From: Pseudoclavibacter sp. 13-3
Lineage (GTDB): Bacteria > Actinomycetota > Actinomycetes > Actinomycetales > Microbacteriaceae
DNA: 64,000 nucleotides
NCBI RefSeq assembly: GCF_021168475.1
Contig: NZ_JAJOZT010000006.1
Span: 1-64,000, forward strand
Direction: 5' to 3'
Shown one piece after another: positions 14,672 through 22,868 of this stretch (the stretch's first letter is position 1; the number at the start of each line of letters is the position of its first letter). The translations under genes and the position numbers were made by a program. Below the pieces are notes generated by a model that worked only from the letters and a program-made list of their open reading frames with translations, was not told the DNA's origin and did not search any database.

Positions 14672-15106
14672 ATGACCGAGCGAAGCATCCACGAGGGCGA
14701 CATTCTCGGCGAGCGTTCCAGCAGTCTGCGCCGAGACGACGCCGTCGCGGCGCGCGAGATGAACGACACCGAGCGAGAGGCGCTCGACGATCTCACCCGT
14801 GACATCGGCGACGTGCCTGCGGTCGAGATCATCTCGACGGCGGCGGTGCATCTGATGAGCGCCGCAGCGGTCAAGATCGGGCTGGCTCAGGATCCCGAGC
14901 AGGAACGCGACCTCGACGAGGCGCGAAAGCTCGTCGAGGCACTGGCGGGGCTGGTCGTCGCGTCGGCTCCCGCTCTCGGCAATCTGCATGCACGCAGCCT
15001 GCGCGACGGGCTGCGCACCCTGCAGCTCGCCTTCCGCGAGGCATCGCTGGTTCCCGATGCCCGCGGCGAGGGCCCGGGCGAGAAGCTCACGGGCCCGGTG
15101 AACTAG
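14672..15106 (+). CDS. DUF1844 family protein
   Basis: A 144-residue soluble protein of unknown function. The central helix pair, from VEIISTAAVHLMSAAAVKIGL to EARKLVEALAGLV, is the DUF1844 hallmark. The N-terminal 45 residues are charged and probably disordered. The ATG at 14672 follows a purine-rich GAGAGAAAGAG. DUF1844 genes commonly stand beside infC in actinobacteria, which supports the call, but no biochemical role is known to me. Confidence 0.8.
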   Translation: MTERSIHEGDILGERSSSLRRDDAVAAREMNDTEREALDDLTRDIGDVPAVEIISTAAVHLMSAAAVKIGLAQDPEQERDLDEARKLVEALAGLVVASAPALGNLHARSLRDGLRTLQLAFREASLVPDARGEGPGEKLTGPVN

Positions 15107-15132
15107 CGCACCAGAACGCCCTCCGTACAAGA

Positions 15133-15163
15133 CGGGTCGTGCGTGCTCGGGCTCACCGACCCG
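15133..15163. terminator. Hairpin between convergent DUF1844 and SseB genes
   Basis: CGGGTCG pairs perfectly with CGACCCG across a 17-nt loop in the 61-bp gap between the two converging genes. There is no T-run. Confidence 0.4.
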
Positions 15164-15167
15164 GGGT

Positions 15168-15947
15168 TCAGTACTGAGTGCGCACGAACCGCACGCCGAT
15201 CGAGTCGACCTGCCCCATGATGGTCTCATCGGCACGCCACTGCGCAGAGAGCCAGTCAGACATCTCTTTCAGCGCCGCGGCGTCCAGACCGTCGATGATC
15301 TCGAGCTGCACCAGAATCTCCGGCCCGCGCAGCTGTGAGGTCGGATCCCCTGGAAGGAGCACCAGAGACTTGATGCTGGGCAGTTCGCCGGCCGGACGCA
15401 TGAATGCCTCCAGCACACGCGGGTCGTCGATCGCAGGGGTCCAGGCACGACCCGTCGCCAATGCCTCCAGCGCCGGCCAGCGCACGACGAACTCGCTCTC
15501 GGCACCGGGGTCGACCACGACGCGCGGCGTGTGCTCCCCGGCTGCCGCCAACGCGACCCGCGGAGCCTCGGCCGGCACGGGTCGGGCCTCGGGGTTCCAT
15601 CGCTGCATGGCGTCCACCGCAGTGAACACCGGCAGCGCACGCTGACCGTCAGGAGTCGCCACGGTGACGGTCGCGAGCTCGGCCGACTTGTCGACCGGCA
15701 ACCCGTTCGCGCCCACACCCGAGGATTCGAGCTCGGCGACCAGCGGGATCAGCAGTCTGGTCTCGTGCAGCACTGCGATGACCTCGCTGATGCTGATCTC
15801 GGCGAGCCGGAACCGGCGCACCGCCTCGAGCCAGGCCGTCGGCGAGCTGCCGTCATCGGCCGCGAAGCGGTTGCGTTCGAATCGACGCCCGGCCCATGGC
15901 GTGCCGGCCGAATCGGCAGGCAGCCCGGCTGCGCAGTTGTCGCTCAT
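15168..15947 (-). CDS. SseB-family protein
   Basis: A 259-residue protein with an SseB N-terminal-type domain (about residues 40-150, including LIPLVAELE and LPVFTAVDAMQRWNP) followed by the SseB C-terminal-type region. The family is named after an enhancer of serine sensitivity in Escherichia coli, but its molecular role is unsettled. It starts 8 nt after the hisA stop, so it is the last gene of the hisC-B-H-A operon, a placement seen in many Micrococcales. Confidence 0.8.
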   Translation of the reverse strand: MSDNCAAGLPADSAGTPWAGRRFERNRFAADDGSSPTAWLEAVRRFRLAEISISEVIAVLHETRLLIPLVAELESSGVGANGLPVDKSAELATVTVATPDGQRALPVFTAVDAMQRWNPEARPVPAEAPRVALAAAGEHTPRVVVDPGAESEFVVRWPALEALATGRAWTPAIDDPRVLEAFMRPAGELPSIKSLVLLPGDPTSQLRGPEILVQLEIIDGLDAAALKEMSDWLSAQWRADETIMGQVDSIGVRFVRTQY

Positions 15948-15955
15948 CAGCGCCC

Positions 15956-16708
15956 TCAGTCGCGCGCGATGTCGAGCGCCTCGGCCAGGGTGAAACGGCC
16001 GGCATAGAGGGCCTTGCCGATGATCGCCCCCTCGAGACCGGCAGGAATCAGGCCGCGCAGTGCGGCGACGTCGTCCAGAGAGGAGACGCCGCCTGAGGCC
16101 ACGACCGGCTTGTCGGTGCGAGCGAGCACCTCGCTCAGCAGCTCGAGGTTCGGGCCTTTCAGCGTGCCGTCCTTCGATACGTCAGTGACGACGTACCGCG
16201 CGCAGCCGGCCTCTTCCAGACGTTCCAAGACCTCGAAGAGATCGCCGCCCTCTTTCGTCCACCCGCGAGCGGCCAGCGTGGTACCGCGCACATCGAGACC
16301 GACGGCGATCGCTTCGCCGTACTCGCCGATCACCTTGGCGGCCCATTCGGGGTTCTCCAGTGCGGCCGTGCCAAGGTTCACGCGCTTGACTCCGGTGCTC
16401 AGCGCCTGTTCGAGCGAGCGGTCGTCGCGGATGCCGCCCGAGAGCTCGATGTTGACATGCCCGGCCTGCTTGATCACGCGTCGAATCGCTTTGCGGTTCT
16501 CGCCGCGTCCGAAGGCCGCATCGAGGTCGACCAGATGGATCCAGTCGGCCCCCTGTCGCACCCAGTCGAGCGCGGCATCCGTCGGGTCGCCGTACGACTT
16601 CTCGGTGCCTGCCTCGCCTTGGGTGAGGCGCACGGCCTTTCCGTCGGCGATGTCGACAGCAGGCAGGAGCACCAGTTCAGGGCGCTGGGCCAGATCTTCC
16701 TCACTCAT
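15956..16708 (-). CDS. priA: Phosphoribosyl isomerase A (HisA/TrpF-type)
   Basis: A 250-residue (beta/alpha)8-barrel. In actinobacteria the HisA position is usually filled by PriA, which isomerises both ProFAR (histidine) and PRA (tryptophan). The catalytic aspartates lie in [15 protein letters not shown] and [16 protein letters not shown], with phosphate-binding GGIRDD and ASGGVSS loops. The second ATG (16708) is preferred because GGGAG lies 6 nt upstream; the first, 15 nt earlier, has its ribosome site too close. Whether trpF is absent elsewhere, as the bifunctional role predicts, cannot be seen here. Confidence 0.93.
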   Translation of the reverse strand: MSEEDLAQRPELVLLPAVDIADGKAVRLTQGEAGTEKSYGDPTDAALDWVRQGADWIHLVDLDAAFGRGENRKAIRRVIKQAGHVNIELSGGIRDDRSLEQALSTGVKRVNLGTAALENPEWAAKVIGEYGEAIAVGLDVRGTTLAARGWTKEGGDLFEVLERLEEAGCARYVVTDVSKDGTLKGPNLELLSEVLARTDKPVVASGGVSSLDDVAALRGLIPAGLEGAIIGKALYAGRFTLAEALDIARD

Positions 16709-16774
16709 GTGTCTCTCCCTCATTCCTCGTGGTCACGGGGTGCCCGAGTGACCTGATGTCTCATTCGCGGCGTC

Positions 16775-17425
16775 TCAGTGTGCGGTGTTCGGCAGGGTGC
16801 CGAGCCAGTTGCGCAGCAGTCTGATGCCGGCGCGGCCCGACTTCTCGGGGTGGAACTGCGTCGCGCACAGGGCGCCGTTCTCGACCGCGGCCAAGAAGGG
16901 TTCTCCGTAGGCTGCCGTGGTCACGACCGGCTGCGGAAACGGCGGGTCGGTCTGCAGCGTCCAGCGTTTCGCCGCAAAAGTGTGCACGAAGTAGAAGCGC
17001 TCGTTCTCGATGCCCGCGAAGAGACGGCTGTCTTCGCCGGGCTGAACGGTATTCCACCCCATATGCGGCAGCACAGGTGCCTGCAGCCTGGTGACGGTGC
17101 CGGGCCACTGTGCAAGACCGTCGTGCTCGGTCTCACCTTCGACTCCCCCGTCGAACATGACCTGCATGCCCACGCAGATGCCGAGCACTGGACGCCCTCC
17201 GGCGAGGCGCCGCTCGATCATCTGCGGAGCGCCGACGTCATTGAGCTGATCCATGACCGCACCGAACGCGCCGACGCCGGGCACGAGCAGCCCGTCGGCG
17301 GCGAGCACCGCGCTCTTGTCTCGGGTCAGCCGCACAACGGCCCCGGCCTGGGTCAGCGCCTTCGCTGCAGAATGCACGTTGCCGCTGCCGTAGTCGAGAA
17401 CCGCGACTGTGGGTCGTGCGCTCAC
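16775..17425 (-). CDS. hisH: Imidazole glycerol phosphate synthase, glutaminase subunit
   Basis: A 216-residue class I glutamine amidotransferase that feeds ammonia to HisF. The nucleophile cysteine is in LGICVGMQ, the His-Glu pair in FHPEKSG, and the oxyanion strand in VPGVGAFG. The GTG at 17425 overlaps the hisB stop as GTGA. Its partner hisF is not in this window; the operon passes straight from hisH to hisA. Confidence 0.96.
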   Translation of the reverse strand: MSARPTVAVLDYGSGNVHSAAKALTQAGAVVRLTRDKSAVLAADGLLVPGVGAFGAVMDQLNDVGAPQMIERRLAGGRPVLGICVGMQVMFDGGVEGETEHDGLAQWPGTVTRLQAPVLPHMGWNTVQPGEDSRLFAGIENERFYFVHTFAAKRWTLQTDPPFPQPVVTTAAYGEPFLAAVENGALCATQFHPEKSGRAGIRLLRNWLGTLPNTAH

Positions 17426-18030
17426 AGCGCTCCCTTCGTAGACGGCACCCCGGTCACGCGCGGGTCGAGCGACACTGCGGCTCGCAGTGCACGAGCGACC
17501 GCCTTGAACTCGGTCTCGGCGATGTGATGCGGGTCGCGGCCGGCCAGCACACGCAGGTGGATGGTGATTCCCGCGTGGAAGGCGAACGACTCTACGGCGT
17601 GACCGACGAGAGAACCGGTGAAGTGACCGCCGATCAGGTGCATCGTGAATGCCTCAGACTCGCCGGTGTGCACGAAGTACGGACGCCCCGAGATGTCGAC
17701 GACGGCCTGTGCCAGAGCCTCGTCGAGCGGCACCGTGGCGTCGCCGTAGCGCGTGATGCCCCGTTTGTCGCCCAACGCCTGCTTCACTGCCTCGCCCAAG
17801 ACGATGGCGGTGTCTTCGACGGTGTGATGCACATCGATGTCGATGTCGCCGGTCGCCTCGATATCGAGGTCGATGAGCGAGTGTCGGCTCAGTGCCGTGA
17901 GCATGTGATTGTAGAAGGGAACCCCGGTCTCGATGTGCGACGTGCCGGTGCCGTCGAGATCGACAGTCACGCGGACTGACGATTCAGAGGTCTCTCTGCG
18001 CACGGTCGCTCGACGCGATGATTCAGGCAT
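17422..18030 (-). CDS. hisB: Imidazoleglycerol-phosphate dehydratase
   Basis: A 202-residue monofunctional IGPD. The two metal-binding signatures are present: HHTVEDTAI in the first half and the [31 protein letters not shown] region in the second. The ATG at 18030 follows GGGAGAGAG. It is 67 nt downstream of hisC and overlaps hisH. Confidence 0.97.
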   Translation of the reverse strand: MPESSRRATVRRETSESSVRVTVDLDGTGTSHIETGVPFYNHMLTALSRHSLIDLDIEATGDIDIDVHHTVEDTAIVLGEAVKQALGDKRGITRYGDATVPLDEALAQAVVDISGRPYFVHTGESEAFTMHLIGGHFTGSLVGHAVESFAFHAGITIHLRVLAGRDPHHIAETEFKAVARALRAAVSLDPRVTGVPSTKGAL

Positions 18031-18097
18031 CTCTCTCCCTTGTCAACTGCCCTCGTCCAGGGCGATCAGCCGCCCGGAGGCAATACGATCACCTAGT

Positions 18098-19189
18098 CTA
18101 ACCGGCGGTGACCGGCGTGGCGATTCGTTCGAAGGCGGCAAGGAACGCGCTGGTCTCGCTCTCGGTTCCGGCGGTGACGCGCAGCGTGTGCGGAATACCG
18201 TTGTCGCGAACGATGATGCCCTCGGCGAGCAGACGCGTGAAGGTGTCTTTCGGGTCTGCCACGCCACCGATCAGCACGAAGTTCGACGCAGAGGGATAGG
18301 GCGTGAAGCCGAGCTCGGCAACTCGCCGTTCGATGCGGTCTCGCTGCGCGCGGATGCGATCGACATTGGCGAGCATCGCCGGCGCGTGACGCAGTGCGGC
18401 TTCGGCCGCGGCCTGAGTGAGCGCAGAGAGATGGTAGGGCAGCCGCACCAGCCGAAGTGCGTCGACGAACGCCGGATCTGCGGCGAGATAGCCGACCCGT
18501 GCACCCGCATAGGCGAACGCCTTGCTCATGGTGCGCGAGATAGCCAGACGTGGGCGCCCGGGCAGCAGTGTGAGTGCACTCGCAGCGTCGGCACCGCTGA
18601 ACTCCTGGTAGGCCTCGTCGACGACCACGATGCCCTCAGTCGCGGCATATGCCGCTTCGATCACCTCGAGCGAGGCACCGGTGCCGGTGGGATTGTTCGG
18701 CCGGCAGATGAAGACGAGATCTGGGCGGTGTTCGCGAATCGCTGCCGCAACGGCGTCTGGGTCCAGGACGAAGTCAGGCTGCCGGTTGATCGGCAGCCAC
18801 TTCGTCTGTGTGCCAGCAGCCAGCAGCGGATACATCGAGTAGGTCGGCACGAAGCTCAGCAGCGAGCGGCCAGGCCCGCCGAAAGCCTGCAGCACCTGCT
18901 GCAGCACCTCGTTCGAGCCATTCGCCGCCCAGATCTGCTCTGGCGTGAGATCGTGGCCGAGGTACTCGGCCAGGGCTTCGCGCAATGCGGTGAACTCGCG
19001 ATCGGGATATCTGTTCAGACCGGTGACCACGGCTGCGACGCTGTGCTGAATGTCGCGAACGGCCTCTTCTGGCAGACCGAAGGTGTTCTCATTCACGTTG
19101 AGTTCGATGGGCACGTGCAGCTGCGGTGCGCCATACGGCTGTTGTCCGACGAGTTCTGCACGAAGAGGAAGATCATCAAGAGTGGTCAC
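18098..19189 (-). CDS. hisC: Histidinol-phosphate aminotransferase
   Basis: A 363-residue class I/II PLP aminotransferase. The cofactor lysine is in ISRTMSKAFAYAGARVGY; the NVNENTFG N-terminus and RPNNPTGTG segment are typical of HisC. The open frame runs 99 nt further upstream, but GTG at 19189 is chosen: a -10 box (TAGACT) lies only 7 bp before it, and family similarity begins just after it. The mRNA would then be leaderless. Confidence 0.93.
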   Translation of the reverse strand: MTTLDDLPLRAELVGQQPYGAPQLHVPIELNVNENTFGLPEEAVRDIQHSVAAVVTGLNRYPDREFTALREALAEYLGHDLTPEQIWAANGSNEVLQQVLQAFGGPGRSLLSFVPTYSMYPLLAAGTQTKWLPINRQPDFVLDPDAVAAAIREHRPDLVFICRPNNPTGTGASLEVIEAAYAATEGIVVVDEAYQEFSGADAASALTLLPGRPRLAISRTMSKAFAYAGARVGYLAADPAFVDALRLVRLPYHLSALTQAAAEAALRHAPAMLANVDRIRAQRDRIERRVAELGFTPYPSASNFVLIGGVADPKDTFTRLLAEGIIVRDNGIPHTLRVTAGTESETSAFLAAFERIATPVTAG

Positions 19190-19196
19190 GCCCGCC

Positions 19197-19202
19197 AGTC
19201 TA
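19197..19202 (-). promoter_or_regulatory. -10 box of hisC (leaderless)
   Basis: TAGACT on the minus strand, 7 bp before the hisC GTG. The transcript should start at or next to the start codon. Confidence 0.6.
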
Positions 19203-19284
19203 CGCGTGTGATCACGGGAAGCAGACGACCGAACCGGACGGCGTCGTCGTGGCCCTGGTCTCTGTGGTGTGCTCGGTTGGTGGT

Positions 19285-19635
19285 TCAAGCGTCGAGCAGA
19301 TGCGCGGGAATGATCAGCTCTTCGCCGGGATGCACCATGCCGTCGCTGAGGTGATTCGCCCGGCGGATCTCGGCGACGGCGTCTCGCACATCGTGACGCG
19401 GAGCCGAAAGCTGTGCGATGCCCCAGAGCGTGTCACCCGGCTGGACCTGCACCTTGGTGATCTCGATCGGCCCGTCATCTCCGGCGAAGGCCTGGGTGCC
19501 GAACGAGATGGCGGCAGTGATCACAGCAGCCAGCAGCAGCGCCAGCGCGACTGCACGCACCTGGCGACCACGGCGCGTGAGCCGCGTGCGCGTCTTGACG
19601 GTCGGGGCCGGTGAGAGGGTCTTCGTCGCATCCAT
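19285..19635 (-). CDS. LysM-domain membrane protein, likely SOS-induced
   Basis: A 116-residue protein with a basic cytoplasmic N-terminus, one membrane segment (about residues 28-48) and a C-terminal LysM domain (VQPGDTLWGIAQ to HPGEELIIP). It is divergent from lexA. This arrangement and architecture match SOS-induced division inhibitors next to lexA in other Gram-positives (YneA in Bacillus, DivS in Corynebacterium), although sequence orthology is not shown. The ATG at 19635 follows AAAGGAT. A consensus-like promoter (TTGCCG, 17 bp, TATATT) has a LexA box across its -10. I infer that it binds peptidoglycan and may stall division after DNA damage. Confidence 0.82.
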   Translation of the reverse strand: MDATKTLSPAPTVKTRTRLTRRGRQVRAVALALLLAAVITAAISFGTQAFAGDDGPIEITKVQVQPGDTLWGIAQLSAPRHDVRDAVAEIRRANHLSDGMVHPGEELIIPAHLLDA

Positions 19636-19659
19636 GAGGGATCCTTTCGAACGTGTCTT

Positions 19660-19691
19660 TCGAATATATCTTCGAACTGGCGTTTCGGCAA
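19660..19691 (-). promoter_or_regulatory. Promoter and LexA box of the LysM gene
   Basis: On the minus strand, -35 TTGCCG (19686-19691) and -10 TATATT (19663-19668) are spaced by 17 bp. The SOS box TCGAA-N6-TTCGA (19660-19675) is perfect in its half-sites and covers the -10. Confidence 0.75.
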
Positions 19692-19742
19692 GCCGTTCTC
19701 GCCACGCCTGTTCGAAGACATCTTTGGTCAGATGCGCGGTGT

Positions 19743-19758
19743 TCGGATAAAGTTTCGA
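19743..19758 (+). promoter_or_regulatory. LexA box upstream of lexA
   Basis: TCGGA-N6-TTCGA matches the actinobacterial SOS box (TCGAAC-N4-GTTCGA) in 9 of 10 core bases and lies 62 bp before lexA. A more degenerate copy (TCGAA-N6-TTTGG) sits at 19712-19727. Confidence 0.7.
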
Positions 19759-19820
19759 ATGAGCATCACCTGAGTCAGTGCACCACGACCCACCGACATC
19801 ACCCGCAGAAGGACTGAGAG

Positions 19821-20522
19821 ATGACCACGAGACCACGCACGTCGACGACGTCAGGCCGCGGTGACCGCTCACGGCTCAGCGCGAAGCAGCAGAGCATCCT
19901 CGCGTTCATCACCGAGTCGATCGGCGACCGCGGATACCCGCCGAGCATGCGCGAGATCGGCGATGCAGTCGGCCTCTCGTCACTCTCGTCCGTGACCCAT
20001 CAGCTCAACCAGCTCGAACTGGCCGGCTGCATCCGACGCGACCCGAAACGGCCGCGCGCGCTCGAAGTCCTGGTGGAGCAGGATGCTGCCGCAGTCATCG
20101 AGCCGCCGTCGACTCCGGCGCAGCAGGCACTGTCAGTCGTCTCCGAAGAGACCGCCATGGTGCCGTTGGTCGGCCAGATCGCCGCGGGCTCTCCCATCCT
20201 CGCCGATCAGCACATCGACGACGTCTTTCCCCTGCCTCGTCAGCTGGTCGGTCAGGGTGAGCTGTTCCTGCTCAAAGTCCGCGGAGACTCCATGATCGAC
20301 GCCGCGATCTGCGACGGTGACTGGGTGGTGGTTCGGCAGCAGCAAGATGCGGTCGCAGGTGACATCGTCGCCGCACTGCTCGACGAAGAGGCCACGGTCA
20401 AGACGTTCCGTCAGCGCGACGGGCACACCTGGCTGCTCCCCCAGAACACGCAGTACGAGCCGATCCTGGGTGACCACGCGGTCATCCTCGGCAAAGTCGT
20501 CGCCGTGCTGCGCTCCGTCTGA
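19821..20522 (+). CDS. lexA: LexA repressor
   Basis: A 233-residue SOS repressor. The N-terminal winged helix ([11 protein letters not shown] to [10 protein letters not shown], about 20-75) binds DNA. The C-terminal peptidase has the Ala-Gly self-cleavage site in QIAAGSP, the nucleophile serine in RGDSM and the general-base lysine in ATVKTF. The ATG at 19821 follows AGAAGGACTGAGAG. Boxes in the upstream region imply autoregulation and control of the divergent LysM gene. Confidence 0.97.
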   Translation: MTTRPRTSTTSGRGDRSRLSAKQQSILAFITESIGDRGYPPSMREIGDAVGLSSLSSVTHQLNQLELAGCIRRDPKRPRALEVLVEQDAAAVIEPPSTPAQQALSVVSEETAMVPLVGQIAAGSPILADQHIDDVFPLPRQLVGQGELFLLKVRGDSMIDAAICDGDWVVVRQQQDAVAGDIVAALLDEEATVKTFRQRDGHTWLLPQNTQYEPILGDHAVILGKVVAVLRSV

Positions 20523-20630
20523 GCCCAGCCCTGAGACGTCAGTCGCCCCTGTCGCAGCGCCGCATCTGGCCCCATACACTGCACCACGCCCACGCGTCGA
20601 ACCGGCGACGAGCGCTGCACGGCCCAAGGG

Positions 20631-22157
20631 TCACTGCGCGGCAGGAACGCTGACGGCGACGGCTTCGATCTGCTGGGCCAGCTGCGGACTGACCCGCGCA
20701 GACAGCCTCGTGCCCGCGTCAAGGTACTCGGTGTGCAGCACCTGACCATGCTCGTGTGCATGCGCCACGAGGTCGCCGCGGTCATACGGCACCACGACAT
20801 CGATCTCGACGCCTGGGTCGGGCAGGGTCGTCTCAATGCGGCGCACCAGCTCGGCGATGCCCTCACTGGTGCGGGTCGAGACCATCGAGGCCTCAGGCTC
20901 CATGGCGCGCAGCACCATGCGACGCTCGCCGTCGACGAGGTCGATCTTGTTGAAGACCAGGATCTCGCGAGCGCCCTCGAGCCCTGACTCGGCGAGCACG
21001 GTTCGCACGGCGTCGATCTGCGCCTGCGGATCGGGGTGCGAGCCGTCGACGACGTGCACGAGCACATCAGCGTCGGCCGCCTCTTCGAACGTCGATCGGA
21101 ACGCCTCGACGAGCTGGTGCGGCAGCCGTCGCACGAAGCCGACGGTGTCGCTGAGCGTGTAGACGCGACCGTCTTCGGTCGTGTTGCGTCGCACGGTCGA
21201 GTCCAAGGTCGCGAACAGCTGGTTCTGCACAAGTTCGTCCGAACCGGTGATCGCGTTGACCAGCGACGACTTGCCGGCGTTGGTGTACCCCACCACGGCG
21301 ACCGAGGGAATCGCGAAACGATCGCGGTTCGCACGCTTCGCGGCACGCGCCGGCGCCATTGCCTTGATCTGCTTGCGCAGCTTCGCCATGCGCGTGTGAA
21401 TGCGGCGGCGATCCATCTCGATCTGCGTCTCACCGGGGCCGCGCGAGCCGATGCCCTCGCCGGCCGCGGCACGACCGCCGGCCTGACGACTCAGCGAACC
21501 GCCCCAGCCGCGCAGACGCGGCAGCATGTACTCCATCTGCGCCAGCTCGACCTGCGCCTTGCCTTCTCGGCTCTTGGCGTGCTGAGCGAAAATGTCGAGA
21601 ATCAGCGCGGTGCGGTCGACGACCTTGACCCGCACGACGTCTTCGAGGGCACGGCGCTGGCTCGGGGCCAGCTCGGTGTCGGCGATGACGGTATCGGCGC
21701 CCAGTGCGGCGACGAGCTCCTTGAGCTCGTGCGCCTTGCCATGCCCGAGGTAGGTGCCTGGGTCGGGGTTCAGCCGGCGCTGCAGCAGCGCGTCGAGCAC
21801 TCGCGATCCGGCGGTCTCGGCGAGCGCAGCGAGCTCGGCCAGCGAGTTCTCGGCATCGGCCAGGCTGCCCTGCGTGTACACGCCGATCAGCACGACGTTC
21901 TCAAGCCGCAGCTGTCGGTACTCGACCTCAGAGACGTCTTCGAGCTCGGTCGACAGCCCGGCCACGCGCTTGAGCGCCTCGCGTTCGAAGCGTTCTTCGT
22001 CGCCGCCGTGCGCCTCGGTCGCCTCGGACTGCAGCGCCTGCGCATGGCCGACCTTCGCCGTGGTCGCGTCGATCTCGCGGCCGAGGGCCTCCGTCGCCTG
22101 CTCGCGAGCCTCGATCCTCTGTAGCAGCTCGTCCAACGGGCGCCCGGAATCTGTCAT
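20631..22157 (-). CDS. hflX: Ribosome-splitting GTPase HflX
   Basis: A 508-residue GTPase with an N-terminal HflX domain (NPDPGTYLGHGKAHEL region), a coiled linker with GGRAAAGEGIGSRGPGETQ, and a G domain containing G1 GYTNAGKSS, G3 DTVGF and G4 NKID. HflX splits stalled 70S ribosomes in stress. The first about 80 residues are an additional N-terminal extension common in actinobacteria. The ATG at 22157 has TGGAGGT 9 nt upstream. The gene is divergent from a methyltransferase gene with a 28-bp gap. Confidence 0.95.
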   Translation of the reverse strand: MTDSGRPLDELLQRIEAREQATEALGREIDATTAKVGHAQALQSEATEAHGGDEERFEREALKRVAGLSTELEDVSEVEYRQLRLENVVLIGVYTQGSLADAENSLAELAALAETAGSRVLDALLQRRLNPDPGTYLGHGKAHELKELVAALGADTVIADTELAPSQRRALEDVVRVKVVDRTALILDIFAQHAKSREGKAQVELAQMEYMLPRLRGWGGSLSRQAGGRAAAGEGIGSRGPGETQIEMDRRRIHTRMAKLRKQIKAMAPARAAKRANRDRFAIPSVAVVGYTNAGKSSLVNAITGSDELVQNQLFATLDSTVRRNTTEDGRVYTLSDTVGFVRRLPHQLVEAFRSTFEEAADADVLVHVVDGSHPDPQAQIDAVRTVLAESGLEGAREILVFNKIDLVDGERRMVLRAMEPEASMVSTRTSEGIAELVRRIETTLPDPGVEIDVVVPYDRGDLVAHAHEHGQVLHTEYLDAGTRLSARVSPQLAQQIEAVAVSVPAAQ

Positions 22158-22173
22158 GTATGTGTACCTCCAC

Positions 22174-22179
22174 TAACCT
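22174..22179 (+). promoter_or_regulatory. -10 box of the 22186 methyltransferase (leaderless)
   Basis: TAACCT lies 6 bp before the ATG at 22186. It overlaps the opposite-strand ribosome-binding region of hflX. Confidence 0.5.
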
Positions 22180-22185
22180 GAACGC

Positions 22186-22797
22186 ATGGCTCACGAGCAT
22201 TATTTCGCAGAACATCCACACGTCGCCGCCCATTGGCGCGACATCGATGTCGATCTCGATGGTCGCACACGCACCGTCGCCGTCGCCAGCGGACTGTTCT
22301 CGCCCGACGGGCTCGACAAGGCCACGCGCATCCTGCTCGATCGCGTGCCCGAGCCGCCGCAGACCGGCGAGGCGCTCGACATCGGGTGCGGCTGGGGGCC
22401 GATCGCGCTGACACTCGCGCTGCGGGCGCCGCAGACGCGGGTGTGGGCGGTCGACGTGAACGAACGGGCGAGGGAGGCCACGGCGCGCAACGCCGATCAC
22501 CTCGGCCTCGATCGCATCGTCGTCGCCTCCCCCGAAGACGTTCCGGCCGACCTCGGGTTCGACGTCATCTGGGCGAACCCGCCCATTCGCATCGGCAAGC
22601 AGGCGCTGCACGCGCTGCTGCTGACCTGGCTGCCGAGGCTCGCTCCCTGCGGCGAGGCCTGGCTCGTCGTCGGCAAACAGCTCGGAGCCGACTCGCTGCA
22701 GCGCTGGCTGGCCGACGAGCTGCCCGGCGCATTCGACGTGCGACGTGCGGCCACCGCGCGCGGATTCCGTGTGATCCACATTCGACGAGACGCCTGA
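22186..22797 (+). CDS. Class I SAM methyltransferase, RsmC-like
   Basis: A 203-residue methyltransferase of the 'small domain' MTS type. Motif I is LDIGCGWGPIAL, the acidic SAM-ribose residue is in VWAVDVNERA, and motif IV is ANPPIRIGKQ. The NPP motif marks enzymes that methylate an exocyclic amino nitrogen, and the fold matches the C-terminal half of RsmC (16S rRNA m2G). The N-terminal HYFAEHPHVAAH segment is typical of this short actinobacterial form. The substrate is inferred. Confidence 0.85.
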   Translation: MAHEHYFAEHPHVAAHWRDIDVDLDGRTRTVAVASGLFSPDGLDKATRILLDRVPEPPQTGEALDIGCGWGPIALTLALRAPQTRVWAVDVNERAREATARNADHLGLDRIVVASPEDVPADLGFDVIWANPPIRIGKQALHALLLTWLPRLAPCGEAWLVVGKQLGADSLQRWLADELPGAFDVRRAATARGFRVIHIRRDA

Positions 22798-22868
22798 CGT
22801 AGGCTGTGTGCCGGGTGCAGCAATGGCGCTGCGCCCATCCTGAGAAGGACGACAAGACTGGAGCACAG

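Noticed and set aside
19647-19663. TCGAA-N7-TTCGA next to the LysM start as a third LexA box
   Set aside because: The spacing is one base too long for LexA; the neighbouring TCGAA-N6-TTCGA fits properly.
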